Below are positions 1 to 6,362 of a stretch of DNA of 10,663 nt, one piece after another. The stretch is from an uncultured Bacilli bacterium (lineage in GTDB: Bacteria > Bacillota_I > Bacilli_A > RF39 > UBA660). The translations under genes were made by a program, and so were the position numbers. The notes under the pieces were generated by a model. That model did no database searches, was not told the origin of the DNA, and worked only from the letters and a program-made list of their open reading frames with translations. Where the stretch lies: contig CAKOHL010000035.1 in NCBI GenBank assembly GCA_934085635.1, positions 1 through 10,663 of the forward strand, read 5' to 3'. Numbering within the stretch: position 1 is the first letter of the stretch; each line of letters opens with the position of its first letter.

Positions 1-7
1 AAAATTA

Positions 8-21
8 TGTTAAAATATAAT
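8..21 (+). promoter_or_regulatory. Possible -10 region for csaA
   Basis: Two overlapping -10-like elements are visible: an extended one, TG-T-TAAAAT (8-16), and a perfect TATAAT (16-21). Any -35 box would lie off the left edge, so it cannot be assessed. The ribosome binding site of csaA (GAGAGGTG, 41-48) follows about 20 bases later, giving a short leader. The region is very AT-rich, so a chance match is possible. Confidence 0.45.
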
Positions 22-54
22 TGTGAATTAATATAAATTTGAGAGGTGGATAAG

Positions 55-381
55 ATGTTAACATTTGATGATTTTAAAAAAGTAGATATGAGAGTAGGTA
101 CTATTGTTGATGCAAGCATTAATAAGGGTGCTAGAAAACCTGCTTATAAATTAAAGATTGACTTGGGAGATATGGGAATTAAAAATTCTTCTGCACAGAT
201 AACTACTGTTTATAAACCAGAAGATATTATAGGTAAACAAGTGATTTGTGTTGTGAACTTCGAGTCTATTAAAATATCTGAAGTTAAAAGCGAAGTTCTT
301 GTTTTAGGACTAGATACTGATTTAGGAGTAGTACTTCTTACTACTGAAAGAAATGTTACAAATGGTAAAAGAGTATATTAA
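55..381 (+). CDS. csaA: CsaA-like tRNA-binding-fold secretion chaperone
   Basis: A 108-residue protein that is essentially one tRNA-binding (EMAP/Trbp111-like OB-fold) domain. The order of blocks is that of Bacillus CsaA: DFKKVDMRVGTI at the N-terminus, a central SSAQIT signature followed by YKPEDIIGKQV, then VVNF and SEVLVLG, ending in a VxNGxxV tail. B. subtilis CsaA is about 110 residues, so this is full length. CsaA proteins act as dimers in the cytosol and are described as export-related chaperones; substrate details are not visible here. A GTG at 46 is in frame, but it lies inside the Shine-Dalgarno sequence GAGAGGTGG (41-49), so ATG 55 with a 5-base spacing is the likely start. No terminator is visible before the next gene 35 bases downstream, so the two may share a transcript. 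Confidence 0.9.
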   Translation: MLTFDDFKKVDMRVGTIVDASINKGARKPAYKLKIDLGDMGIKNSSAQITTVYKPEDIIGKQVICVVNFESIKISEVKSEVLVLGLDTDLGVVLLTTERNVTNGKRVY

Positions 382-416
382 AAATTAAATTTAAAATAAT
401 AAATATTGGTGAGATT

Positions 417-731
417 ATGAAAAAGATTGGTTCTTATGATATTTATACTGGATTAACAGATAAAAACAATAATAAAGTATTCTCTTTAGATGAGTTTAAA
501 GTTTTTGTGAATAATGTTCTTTCTAAATATAAAGTTAATTATTTTTTAACAAGTGCAGTAGGTGGATATGTTAAAGAAGATAATTCATATTTAACAGAAG
601 ATATTGTTAAAATTAGTTTGTTTTGTGTAGATAAAGATATTATTTTAGATTTTGCTAAGCTTATTAAAGATAAACTTAATGAAGAGGTAGTTGTTGTTTA
701 TGAGAATATAAATAAGATATATAACGTGTAA
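417..731 (+). CDS. Small protein of unknown function (DUF3574-like outline)
   Basis: A 104-residue soluble protein with no signal peptide or membrane segment. Its layout is an N-terminal strand reading YDIYTGLTDK, a helix (SLDEFKVFVNNVLSKY), a central glycine-rich turn (SAVGGYVKED), a hydrophobic strand (VKISLFCVD), a second helix and a final strand ending EVVVVYENI. This alternation suggests a small alpha/beta ferredoxin-like fold. It recalls short Bacillota proteins annotated as DUF3574-like (a GL-D-K start, an A-x-G-Y turn, then a terminal QE/EE-V strand), but that is from memory and weak. No catalytic motif is visible. GGTGAG (408-413) lies 3 bases before the ATG, a rather tight spacing. 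The function is unknown. Position suggests co-transcription with csaA. Confidence 0.75.
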   Translation: MKKIGSYDIYTGLTDKNNNKVFSLDEFKVFVNNVLSKYKVNYFLTSAVGGYVKEDNSYLTEDIVKISLFCVDKDIILDFAKLIKDKLNEEVVVVYENINKIYNV

Positions 732-734
732 CTC

Positions 735-768
735 AAGAGATGTTTCGTGTTAAATTGGCTCTTTTTTT
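735..768 (+). terminator. Weak candidate terminator after the 104-residue protein gene
   Basis: AAGAG (735-739) can pair with CTCTT (759-763), followed by a run of seven T residues (762-768). The inner stem is interrupted and mostly G-T pairs, so the hairpin is weak. The T-run and its position directly after a stop codon are the main support. The T-run abuts the next gene's -10 element. Confidence 0.35.
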
Positions 769-787
769 GATATATTTTTTGTGGAGG
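768..787 (+). promoter_or_regulatory. Extended -10 and ribosome binding site for the XRE regulator
   Basis: TG-A-TATATT (768-776) fits an extended -10 element. GTGGAGG (781-787) is the ribosome binding site, 8 bases before ATG 796. Transcription starting about 7 bases after the -10 would begin at about 783, almost on the Shine-Dalgarno sequence, giving a leader of roughly a dozen bases. No convincing -35 box is visible in the T-rich DNA upstream. Confidence 0.45.
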
Positions 788-795
788 CAGATATT

Positions 796-1821
796 ATGAA
801 TCAAGAAAAAATTGGAAAATTTATTATGAATGCTAGAAAGAATAAGGGTTTAACTCAAAGTGAACTTGCAAGTATTTTAGGGGTTACCGATAGAAGTGTT
901 TCTAATTGGGAAAATGGTAAGTGTATGCCTGATATTTCGCTTTTTAAACCATTATGTGAAGAATTAGGTATAAGTGTCAATGATCTTTTAAATGGTGAGG
1001 AGTATACTAGTGGTAGTAGTGTAGATATTTTAAGTTATTCTAATAATTTAATTAATTCTAAAGACAAATTAAATGCAGCATTATTTTTAGTGGTAGGAAT
1101 AGGTATAATGTTTACTATATATGCTGTTATACCTCCTTATAGAAATTCACTTATTTATATTATTATTTCTTTAATTATTTTGATGTTTGGAATTTCTAAA
1201 TTTACTAAGTCATTTAAACATAATAGGATTATTAATGTATCTTTTGTTTTGCTTATTATACTACTGCTTAATCTTTTAGATTTTGTTAATGTTAATTATA
1301 ATAATGAAGTGCCTAGATTAAGACTTATAAGTGTTGATGAAATTAGTCAAGTTTACTATAGAACACCCCTTTTTAGTGCCTATAATTGTAATGGTAAAAA
1401 GATGCACGTATCTTTGAAAATATCTAAAGATGAAAAGTATTGTTCTAGGGTGAAAGAAAATGAATTTAATGAATATTTAAAATTACTTTCTAATGCTGAT
1501 AATATATTTTTAGGTAAAAGAGTAAATACAATAAGTGACAGTATGATAGAAGTTACATCAGTAAATAGGGGATATGATAGGTATGAACTTTATAAATCAG
1601 TTAGTGATAAAAAAGAGATTAAAAATATAGTTAGTTTACTTAAGAAAGCAAAATATGCAGACTATGTTAATGATATTGGGTATCCTTATTTATTTCAAGT
1701 TTCAAATAATGCTAATTTAATAGGTGAATTTAGGCTTAATTATTTGTATACAGAGAAAGGTGAATACGGATTATATTTTGATGAAGAAACGATGAAAGAA
1801 CTAGTTAATTTATTTAATTAG
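796..1821 (+). CDS. Membrane-anchored XRE-family regulator with extracytoplasmic domain
   Basis: A 341-residue protein. Residues 5-66 form a Cro/CI-type helix-turn-helix (ARKNKGLTQSELASILGV, then TDRSVSNWENGK, then PDISLFKPLCEELGISVNDLL), the standard DNA-binding domain of Bacillota XRE regulators. Three hydrophobic segments follow (about 92-112, 118-134 and 145-165). The remaining 175 or so residues are polar; with the DNA-binding domain in the cytoplasm and three crossings, that domain should be outside. This is the layout of a one-component sensor that joins an outside domain to a promoter-binding domain without a kinase. I do not recognise the C-terminal domain. An in-frame GTG at 781 lies in the Shine-Dalgarno sequence, so ATG 796 is preferred. 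The signal and target genes are unknown. The stop codon lies inside a terminator hairpin, so the gene is probably transcribed alone. Confidence 0.88.
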   Translation: MNQEKIGKFIMNARKNKGLTQSELASILGVTDRSVSNWENGKCMPDISLFKPLCEELGISVNDLLNGEEYTSGSSVDILSYSNNLINSKDKLNAALFLVVGIGIMFTIYAVIPPYRNSLIYIIISLIILMFGISKFTKSFKHNRIINVSFVLLIILLLNLLDFVNVNYNNEVPRLRLISVDEISQVYYRTPLFSAYNCNGKKMHVSLKISKDEKYCSRVKENEFNEYLKLLSNADNIFLGKRVNTISDSMIEVTSVNRGYDRYELYKSVSDKKEIKNIVSLLKKAKYADYVNDIGYPYLFQVSNNANLIGEFRLNYLYTEKGEYGLYFDEETMKELVNLFN

Positions 1822-1829
1822 TTTTTTTT
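1795..1829 (+). terminator. Rho-independent terminator overlapping the end of the XRE regulator gene
   Basis: AACTAGTTAA (1799-1808) pairs with TTAATTAGTT (1814-1823) with one G-T wobble and a 5-base loop (TTTAT). T residues run from 1822 to 1829, and an A-rich stretch precedes the stem. The TAG stop codon (1819-1821) lies in the descending arm. The stem is AT-rich, so its strength is uncertain. Confidence 0.65.
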
Positions 1830-1849
1830 GATATAATTATTTTGAGGTG
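1829..1849 (+). promoter_or_regulatory. Extended -10 and ribosome binding site for the small broken gene and tag
   Basis: TG-A-TATAAT (1829-1837) is a perfect extended -10 element. It starts on the last T of the preceding terminator. GAGGTG (1844-1849) is a strong ribosome binding site 5 bases before GTG 1855. Predicted initiation near 1844 would place the Shine-Dalgarno sequence at the very 5' end of the message. No clear -35 box is visible. This is the only evident promoter for tag. Confidence 0.6.
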
Positions 1850-1854
1850 CTATA

Positions 1855-2058
1855 GTGAGTAAATATAAAGTATTATGGGAATATATTAAAGAAAATGACA
1901 AAGATGAGTATAATCTTAGTTATTAGAGCCTTGAGAATATTTTGGGTTTTAAATTAGATCATTCTTTTTTAACATATAAGAAAGAATTAAATGAATATGG
2001 ATATAAAGTAAAGAAGATATCTATGAAAGAAAAATATATTATTGTAAAAAGAGGATAG
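1855..2058 (+). pseudogene. Small protein gene interrupted by an in-frame TAG
   Basis: Read from GTG 1855 (ribosome binding site GAGGTG, 1844-1849), the frame gives 23 codons, then TAG (1924-1926), then 43 further codons in the same frame to the TAG at 2056-2058. The text on both sides reads as one protein: SKYKVLWEYIKEN ... YNLSY, stop, SLENILGFKLDHSFLTYKKEL, then YGYKVKKISMKEKYI. This resembles, from memory, a small Bacillota protein family with an LWEYI start, an EN/EKILG segment and an HSFLxYKKEL ... YGYxVxKIS ending, where a glutamate often stands at the interrupted position. GAG or GAA to TAG is one base change. The function is unknown. The end overlaps the ribosome binding site of tag, which starts 2 bases later. 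Alternatives are a sequencing error, a strain polymorphism or stop-codon readthrough. Confidence 0.7.
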
Positions 2059-2060
2059 TT

Positions 2061-2606
2061 ATGAATAGATGTGAGTGGTGTAATTTAGACAATGAAAAAT
2101 ATATAGAGTATCACGATAATGAATGGGGTAAACCAAATTTTAATGATGACTATTTATTTGAAATGTTAATTCTAGAATCTTTTCAAGCAGGACTTTCTTG
2201 GGAGTGTGTTCTTAATAAAAGAGAAGAATTTAGAAAAGCATATGATTATTTTGATATAAATAAAGTTATAAATTATGATGAAAAGAAAATTAGTGAGTTA
2301 CTTTCTAATAAGGGTATTATAAGGAATAAACTAAAGATTATTGCAAGTATAAATAATGCTAAAATATTTAAAAATATAGTGAGTGAATTTGCTTCTTTCT
2401 ATGATTACTTAAAAGTGTTTGCTGGTGATAAAATTTACTATGAGGAGGGTAGAACTCATTCATCAATTAGTGATAATATTAGTAAAGATTTGTCTAGGCG
2501 TGGTATGAAGTTTGTTGGTACTACTATCATATATTCATTCTTGCAAGCAGTGGGCATTATTTATTCACATAGTAAAAATTGCTTTTTATATAAAACGAAT
2601 GAGTAA
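2061..2606 (+). CDS. tag: DNA-3-methyladenine glycosylase I
   Basis: A 181-residue cytosolic base-excision repair enzyme that removes 3-methyladenine from alkylated DNA, leaving an abasic site. It matches E. coli Tag (187 residues) along its length: the N-terminal RCEWC, YHDNEWG at 17-23, then LFEMLILESFQAGLSW at 32-47 and, near the C-terminus, RRGMKFVGTTIIYSFLQAVG. The zinc-site ligands typical of the family are visible: Cys4, His18, His170 and Cys174. Glu39 and Trp47 correspond to the base-pocket residues Glu38 and Trp46 of E. coli. ATG 2061 has GAGG (2051-2054) 6 bases upstream, within the end of the broken small gene. Expression may depend on the promoter at 1829, so the nonsense codon upstream could affect it by polarity. 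No strong terminator is seen after it. Confidence 0.95.
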   Translation: MNRCEWCNLDNEKYIEYHDNEWGKPNFNDDYLFEMLILESFQAGLSWECVLNKREEFRKAYDYFDINKVINYDEKKISELLSNKGIIRNKLKIIASINNAKIFKNIVSEFASFYDYLKVFAGDKIYYEEGRTHSSISDNISKDLSRRGMKFVGTTIIYSFLQAVGIIYSHSKNCFLYKTNE

Positions 2607-2630
2607 TTACTTTTTAATTTATTAACTTTG

Positions 2631-2660
2631 TGGTAGAATATTTATAGAGTAAAAGGGTGA
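2631..2660 (+). promoter_or_regulatory. Extended -10 and ribosome binding site for the P-type ATPase
   Basis: TG-G-TAGAAT (2631-2639) fits an extended -10 with one mismatch to TATAAT. The ribosome binding site AAAGGGTGA (2652-2660) lies 5 bases before GTG 2666. This spacing decides the start: an in-frame GTG at 2657 is inside the Shine-Dalgarno sequence. No good -35 box is visible 17 bases upstream of the -10. Confidence 0.5.
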
Positions 2661-2665
2661 TTAAT

Positions 2666-5011
2666 GTGAGGTATAATCCTGATATAAAAGTTGGTTTAAG
2701 TACAGAGGAAGTAAATAAAAGAGTTAGTGAAAATTTAGTTAACTATAACGATCAGCCACCTACTAAAAGTATTGGTAAGATACTTAGAGATAATTTTTTT
2801 ACTTATTTTAATTTTATTAATACTGTTTTAGCAGTTGCAATTATTTTTGCAGGTATAATTGGTGGAGAATTATTTGAAGCTATTAAAAATTGTACTTTTA
2901 TGGGTGTAGTTATAATAAATAGTATTATTAGTTCTGGACAAGAGATTATTTCTAAAAGAATTATTGATAAATTAAGTGTACTTGCTTCTTCTAAAATTAA
3001 GACTATAAGAAATTCTAAAGAGGTTTTACTTGAACTAGATGAAGTGGTGCTTGATGATATAATTAAATTAGTACCTGGAGATCAAGTAATATGTGATTCT
3101 ATAATTAAAGAAGGAACTGTAGAAGTTAATGAATCATTTATTACTGGTGAAGTCGAGCCTGTTATTAAAAAAGAGGGGGATTTGATTCTTTCTGGAAGTT
3201 TTATTGTAAGTGGAACTATTTATGCCAAAGTCGAGCATATAGGTAAAGATAATTATATTTCTAAGATAAGTAGTGAAGCTAAATATAATAAGAAAGTTAA
3301 TTCAGTAATTATGGGTACTTTTGTTAAGATTCTTAAAGTTTTATCCATTGTTATTGTACCAGTTGGAGCTCTTCTATTTTTAAATCAGTTTTATATTACG
3401 AATAGTATAAGTGATTCTATATTTAATACAGTAGGTGCTCTTATAGGGATGATACCTGATGGATTACTTCTTTTAACAAGTTCAGTTTTGGCCGTTAGTG
3501 TTATTAGACTTGCTAAGTATAAAGTATTAGTACAACAACTTTATTGTACAGAAGTATTGGCAAGAGTTGATGTGATATGTTTAGATAAAACTGGTACTAT
3601 TACTGAAGGTAAAATGGAACTTTATGATACTCTTATAGAAAATAATAATATTGATATTTCAAAAGCACTTAATAATTTTTGTAAATCTTTTGATAATGAA
3701 AATGAAACGTTAAAAGCAATTAGAGAAAAATATGATGGAAATAAATCTTGGACTGTTAAAAGTAAGTTAGAGTTTTCTTCTTCAAGAAAGTTTTCTGCTG
3801 TAGAATATTATGACCACGGTACTTATTATTTGGGTGCGCCTGAGTATCTTTTAAACGATAAGTTTGAAGAGTATGAATGTAAACTTGAAGAATATGCTGA
3901 TTATAGAGTTCTTGTTCTTGCTCATTCAAATGAAGAAATTAGTGAAATGCCTAGAAATCTAGAATGCATTAGTTTTTTACTAATACAAGATAAAATTAGA
4001 AAAGAAGCACCAGAAACTCTTAAATATTTTGAAAAAGAGGGAGTAAAAGTTAAGATAATAAGTGGAGACAATTTTAGAACTGTATTAAGTGTTGCCAAAA
4101 GAGCTGGACTTACTGATATTAAAGGAATGGATGCCAGTTTACTTACTGATGAAAATATAAAAGAAATGGTTAACACTTATGATGTTTTTGGAAGAGTTAA
4201 ACCTGAACAGAAGAAAAAGATTATTGAAACTTTACAAAGTGAAGGACATACTGTTGCGATGACTGGAGATGGAGTAAACGACGTTTTAGCACTTAAACAG
4301 GCTGATTGTTCAATAGCACTTCCAACTGGTAGTGATGCTGCTAAAAATGTAAGTGAACTAGTACTACTTGATTCTAATTTTTCATCAATGCCTAGAATAG
4401 TATGTGAAGGAAGAAGAAGTATTAATAATTTAGAAAGGTCTGCTAGTTTACTTCTTATTAAAACTATATTTACTGCAATACTTGTAGTTATTTGTATGTT
4501 TATGAAAAGTGAATATTTCTATTTACCAATACATCTTAGTTTAATTACTACTTGTACAATAAGTATACCTTCATTTATCTTAGCGCTTGAACCTAATAAT
4601 GAAAGAGTTAAGGGTAATTTTCTTTTAAAAGTCGTTAGTAAAAGTGTACCACCTGCTCTTACAGTAGTTTTTAATGTAATACTTATAACTTTATTTAAAG
4701 ATCAATTTAATATAGATGCTAATTTAACAAGTACTCTTATTGTAATAATGACAGGTACTACTGGATTTATATTCTTATTTAGATTATGTAAACCATTTAA
4801 TCTACTTAGAAGTGTTATGGTTACAACTTTAATCGCATTATTTATATATTCACTTATATTCTTATATGATTTTTTTGATTTATCTCAAATTACATTTAAA
4901 ACAATACTTTTATATATAGTATTTCTAATTTGCAGTGTACACGTATATGATAGACTTAATAAGTTTATGAGGTATTTAGTTGGTAGAGTTAGTAAAGAAA
5001 GTGTATGTTAA
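2666..5011 (+). CDS. P-type cation-transporting ATPase, CtpE-like
   Basis: A 781-residue integral membrane pump. In order: a cytosolic N-terminus, two membrane segments (about 45-90), the actuator domain with TGE at 160-162, two further segments flanking the ion-site motif IPDGLLLL (about 265-275), the phosphorylation motif DKTGTIT with aspartate at 307, the nucleotide domain with LGAPEYLL (usually KGAPE), the hinge motif TGDGVNDVLALKQAD (about 533-547), and about six hydrophobic C-terminal segments. The PDGLLLL motif and the sequence LVQQLYCTEVLARVD before DKTGT resemble actinobacterial CtpE, reported as a calcium uptake ATPase (PEGL there). The ion here is therefore probably divalent, perhaps calcium, but this is inferred. 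There are no N-terminal heavy-metal-binding domains and no CPC motif, which argues against copper or zinc export. GTG 2666 is chosen from its ribosome binding site. It appears monocistronic, with a promoter in front and a terminator at its end. Confidence 0.92.
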   Translation: MRYNPDIKVGLSTEEVNKRVSENLVNYNDQPPTKSIGKILRDNFFTYFNFINTVLAVAIIFAGIIGGELFEAIKNCTFMGVVIINSIISSGQEIISKRIIDKLSVLASSKIKTIRNSKEVLLELDEVVLDDIIKLVPGDQVICDSIIKEGTVEVNESFITGEVEPVIKKEGDLILSGSFIVSGTIYAKVEHIGKDNYISKISSEAKYNKKVNSVIMGTFVKILKVLSIVIVPVGALLFLNQFYITNSISDSIFNTVGALIGMIPDGLLLLTSSVLAVSVIRLAKYKVLVQQLYCTEVLARVDVICLDKTGTITEGKMELYDTLIENNNIDISKALNNFCKSFDNENETLKAIREKYDGNKSWTVKSKLEFSSSRKFSAVEYYDHGTYYLGAPEYLLNDKFEEYECKLEEYADYRVLVLAHSNEEISEMPRNLECISFLLIQDKIRKEAPETLKYFEKEGVKVKIISGDNFRTVLSVAKRAGLTDIKGMDASLLTDENIKEMVNTYDVFGRVKPEQKKKIIETLQSEGHTVAMTGDGVNDVLALKQADCSIALPTGSDAAKNVSELVLLDSNFSSMPRIVCEGRRSINNLERSASLLLIKTIFTAILVVICMFMKSEYFYLPIHLSLITTCTISIPSFILALEPNNERVKGNFLLKVVSKSVPPALTVVFNVILITLFKDQFNIDANLTSTLIVIMTGTTGFIFLFRLCKPFNLLRSVMVTTLIALFIYSLIFLYDFFDLSQITFKTILLYIVFLICSVHVYDRLNKFMRYLVGRVSKESVC

Positions 5012-5026
5012 TTATGCTTTCTTTTT
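4994..5026 (+). terminator. Rho-independent terminator at the end of the P-type ATPase gene
   Basis: AAAGAAAGTGTA (4994-5005) pairs with TATGCTTTCTTT (5013-5024) as a 12-bp stem including two G-T wobbles, with a 7-base loop (TGTTAAT) and a T-run at 5022-5026. The TAA stop (5009-5011) lies in the loop, so the left arm is coding sequence. Confidence 0.75.
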
Positions 5027-5042
5027 GTTTATAGTTTTAACG

Positions 5043-5063
5043 TGATATAATATTTAAGAGGTG
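5043..5063 (+). promoter_or_regulatory. Extended -10 and ribosome binding site for the SanA-like gene
   Basis: TG-A-TATAAT (5043-5051) is a perfect extended -10. AGAGGTG (5057-5063) is the ribosome binding site, 4 bases before ATG 5068. The expected transcription start (about 5058) falls on the Shine-Dalgarno sequence, giving a leader of about 10 bases. The nearest -35-like sequence is TTGTTT (5025-5030), with only 15 bases of spacing, so it is doubtful. Confidence 0.6.
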
Positions 5064-5067
5064 ACTT

Positions 5068-5733
5068 ATGAAGACTTTACTTAAATATTTTTTGTTATTT
5101 GTTTTATGTGTAGTATCTATTATAATGTTTACTAATTTTTATGTTATAGTTACTGCTAAGAGTGATATTGTTTATGATTATTCTGATTTAAAAGCTGATG
5201 CTATTTTAGTACTTGGTGCTGGTATAAATAAAGATAAGCCTAGTTTGATGCTGAAAGAAAGATTAGATGAAGCATATGTACTTTATAAATCTAATGTATC
5301 TGATAAAATTATTGTAAGTGGAGATCATTCTCGTGATGGGCACGATGAAGTAAATGTAATGAAAAATTATTTAATCGATTTAGGTGTTAATAGTAGTGAT
5401 ATTTTTATGGACCACGCTGGGTTTTCTACTTACGATAGTGTTTATAGATGTAAAGAGATATTTGAAGTAAAAACTGCTGTTATTGTGACTCAAAAGTATC
5501 ATCTATACAGGGCACTTTATATAGCAGATAGTTTGGGACTAAATGCAAAAGGTGTGAGCGCTACTAAGAAGATTTACAAAGGGCAAATTATGAGAGAAAT
5601 AAGAGAAATTGCCGCAAGAGATAAAGATGTTGTTAAAAGCTTATTTAAAATGAAACCTAAATATTTGGGAGAAGTTATACCGGTTAGTTCTGATGGTAAT
5701 ATAACTAATGATAAGGGTAGTGAAGTGAATTAG
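5068..5733 (+). CDS. SanA/YdcF-like DUF218 protein, membrane-anchored
   Basis: A 221-residue protein with one N-terminal hydrophobic segment (about 5-30), probably an uncleaved anchor, and a DUF218 (SanA/YdcF/ElyC) domain outside the membrane. Visible family blocks are ADAILVLGAGI (43-53), the helix LMLKERLDEAYVLY (60-73), IIVSGD with a following acidic/histidine stretch (81-95), the FSTYDSVYRCKEIF block, and VTQKYHLYRALYIADSLGL. E. coli SanA affects vancomycin exclusion and the relative ElyC affects envelope polymer metabolism, so an envelope role is plausible; the chemistry is not established for this branch. The length is typical of SanA. The gene stands alone between a promoter at 5043 and a terminator whose stem contains its stop codon. 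Confidence 0.87.
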   Translation: MKTLLKYFLLFVLCVVSIIMFTNFYVIVTAKSDIVYDYSDLKADAILVLGAGINKDKPSLMLKERLDEAYVLYKSNVSDKIIVSGDHSRDGHDEVNVMKNYLIDLGVNSSDIFMDHAGFSTYDSVYRCKEIFEVKTAVIVTQKYHLYRALYIADSLGLNAKGVSATKKIYKGQIMREIREIAARDKDVVKSLFKMKPKYLGEVIPVSSDGNITNDKGSEVN

Positions 5734-5756
5734 ATTAGTTTTTCTAATTCTTTTTT
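5727..5756 (+). terminator. Rho-independent terminator after the SanA-like gene
   Basis: GAATTAGA (5727-5734) pairs perfectly with TCTAATTC (5743-5750) around an 8-base loop, followed by six T residues (5751-5756). The TAG stop (5731-5733) lies in the ascending arm. It separates this gene from the operon that starts at 5862. Confidence 0.75.
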
Positions 5757-5759
5757 ATT

Positions 5760-5823
5760 AAGTTTAGTTTAATTAAATTTATTTTAAATTGTAGTTGACA
5801 AACAAACATATGTTATATATAAT
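5760..5823 (+). promoter_or_regulatory. Consensus sigma-A promoter of the HAD-MBL-priA operon
   Basis: TTGACA (5795-5800), a 17-base spacer and TATAAT (5818-5823) match the vegetative consensus at all twelve positions. The preceding 30 or so bases are almost pure A/T, compatible with an UP element. The spacer contains a perfect 10-bp palindrome, AACATATGTT (5805-5814), a possible operator. Predicted initiation near 5830 gives a leader of about 30 bases. It is the only promoter in the window with a recognisable -35 box. Confidence 0.85.
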
Positions 5824-5861
5824 TGATATGACAAGTGTAAAAGTATTGGGAGGTTTATGTT

Positions 5862-6362
5862 ATGAAAAAGTTATATATTGATTTTGATGGAGTTATTTTA
5901 GATACAATAACACTTCTTTATAAATATGCAAATGAAAATGGATATGATAAAAGTGATAACAAGTTTTATGAACAATTTGATTATAAGACTATATTAAAAG
6001 ATGAATATATTTTAAATGATTCAATTAATTGTATTCAGAAACTTATTGATAGTAAGATGTTTGATGTTAATATTTTAACTCATTGTAATTCAATAAGAGA
6101 AGGTGCAGATAAAGTTAAGTATATTAGAAAACATTTTAAAGATATTACTGTAATTATTTGTCCTAAAGAGATTAGTAAAACTAAAATGGTTCATACAGAG
6201 GGAGCTATTTTGGTAGATGATTATGCTGGAAATTTGAGAGAATGGGAAAAAGAAGGCGGAGTGCCTGTTAGATTTTCTCTTAAATTAAATGGTAAAGGAT
6301 ATCCTGTTATTAATAAGCTTGATAAACTTTTAGAAATGTTTGGTGAAGTTGAATGCAAATAG
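5862..6362 (+). CDS. Small HAD-superfamily hydrolase (5'-nucleotidase-like)
   Basis: A 166-residue cytosolic protein with HAD motifs in order. Motif I is YIDFDGVILDT with the nucleophile Asp7 and acid/base Asp9. Motif II is NILTHCN with Thr73. A lysine (Lys106 or Lys108) serves as motif III, and motif IV is LVDDYAGNL with Asp119/Asp120. The cap between Asp14 and about 60 is small and helical. The size and the motif IV context resemble the NT5C-type deoxynucleotidase branch, so a phosphatase acting on a nucleotide or other small phosphate ester is likely; the substrate cannot be read from the sequence. GGGAGG (5848-5853) lies 8 bases before ATG 5862. An out-of-frame ATG-TTA-TGA (5857-5865) overlaps the start. 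First gene of the operon; it overlaps the next by 10 bases. Confidence 0.82.
   Translation: MKKLYIDFDGVILDTITLLYKYANENGYDKSDNKFYEQFDYKTILKDEYILNDSINCIQKLIDSKMFDVNILTHCNSIREGADKVKYIRKHFKDITVIICPKEISKTKMVHTEGAILVDDYAGNLREWEKEGGVPVRFSLKLNGKGYPVINKLDKLLEMFGEVECK

Noticed and set aside
1924..1926. Programmed TAG readthrough or an unusual amino acid
   Set aside because: TAG is used as an ordinary stop at several genes here, no stimulatory structure is evident after it, and a single-base nonsense change is the simpler reading. It is kept only as an alternative.
2601..2615. Palindrome AGTAATTACT followed by T residues as a terminator of tag
   Set aside because: The stem would be only 3 bp around a 4-base loop, with no useful extension outward, too weak to call.
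3922..4176. An 84-codon open frame on the - strand inside the P-type ATPase gene
   Set aside because: It lies wholly opposite a well-conserved coding region containing recognisable P-type ATPase sequence, has no ribosome binding site evidence, and reads as low-complexity Ser/Leu/Ile typical of antisense frames in AT-rich genes.
5857..5865. ATG-TTA-TGA mini-frame overlapping the HAD gene start as a regulatory uORF
   Set aside because: A two-codon frame created by overlapping ATG triplets is easily explained by chance; ATG 5862 has acceptable spacing from GGGAGG.
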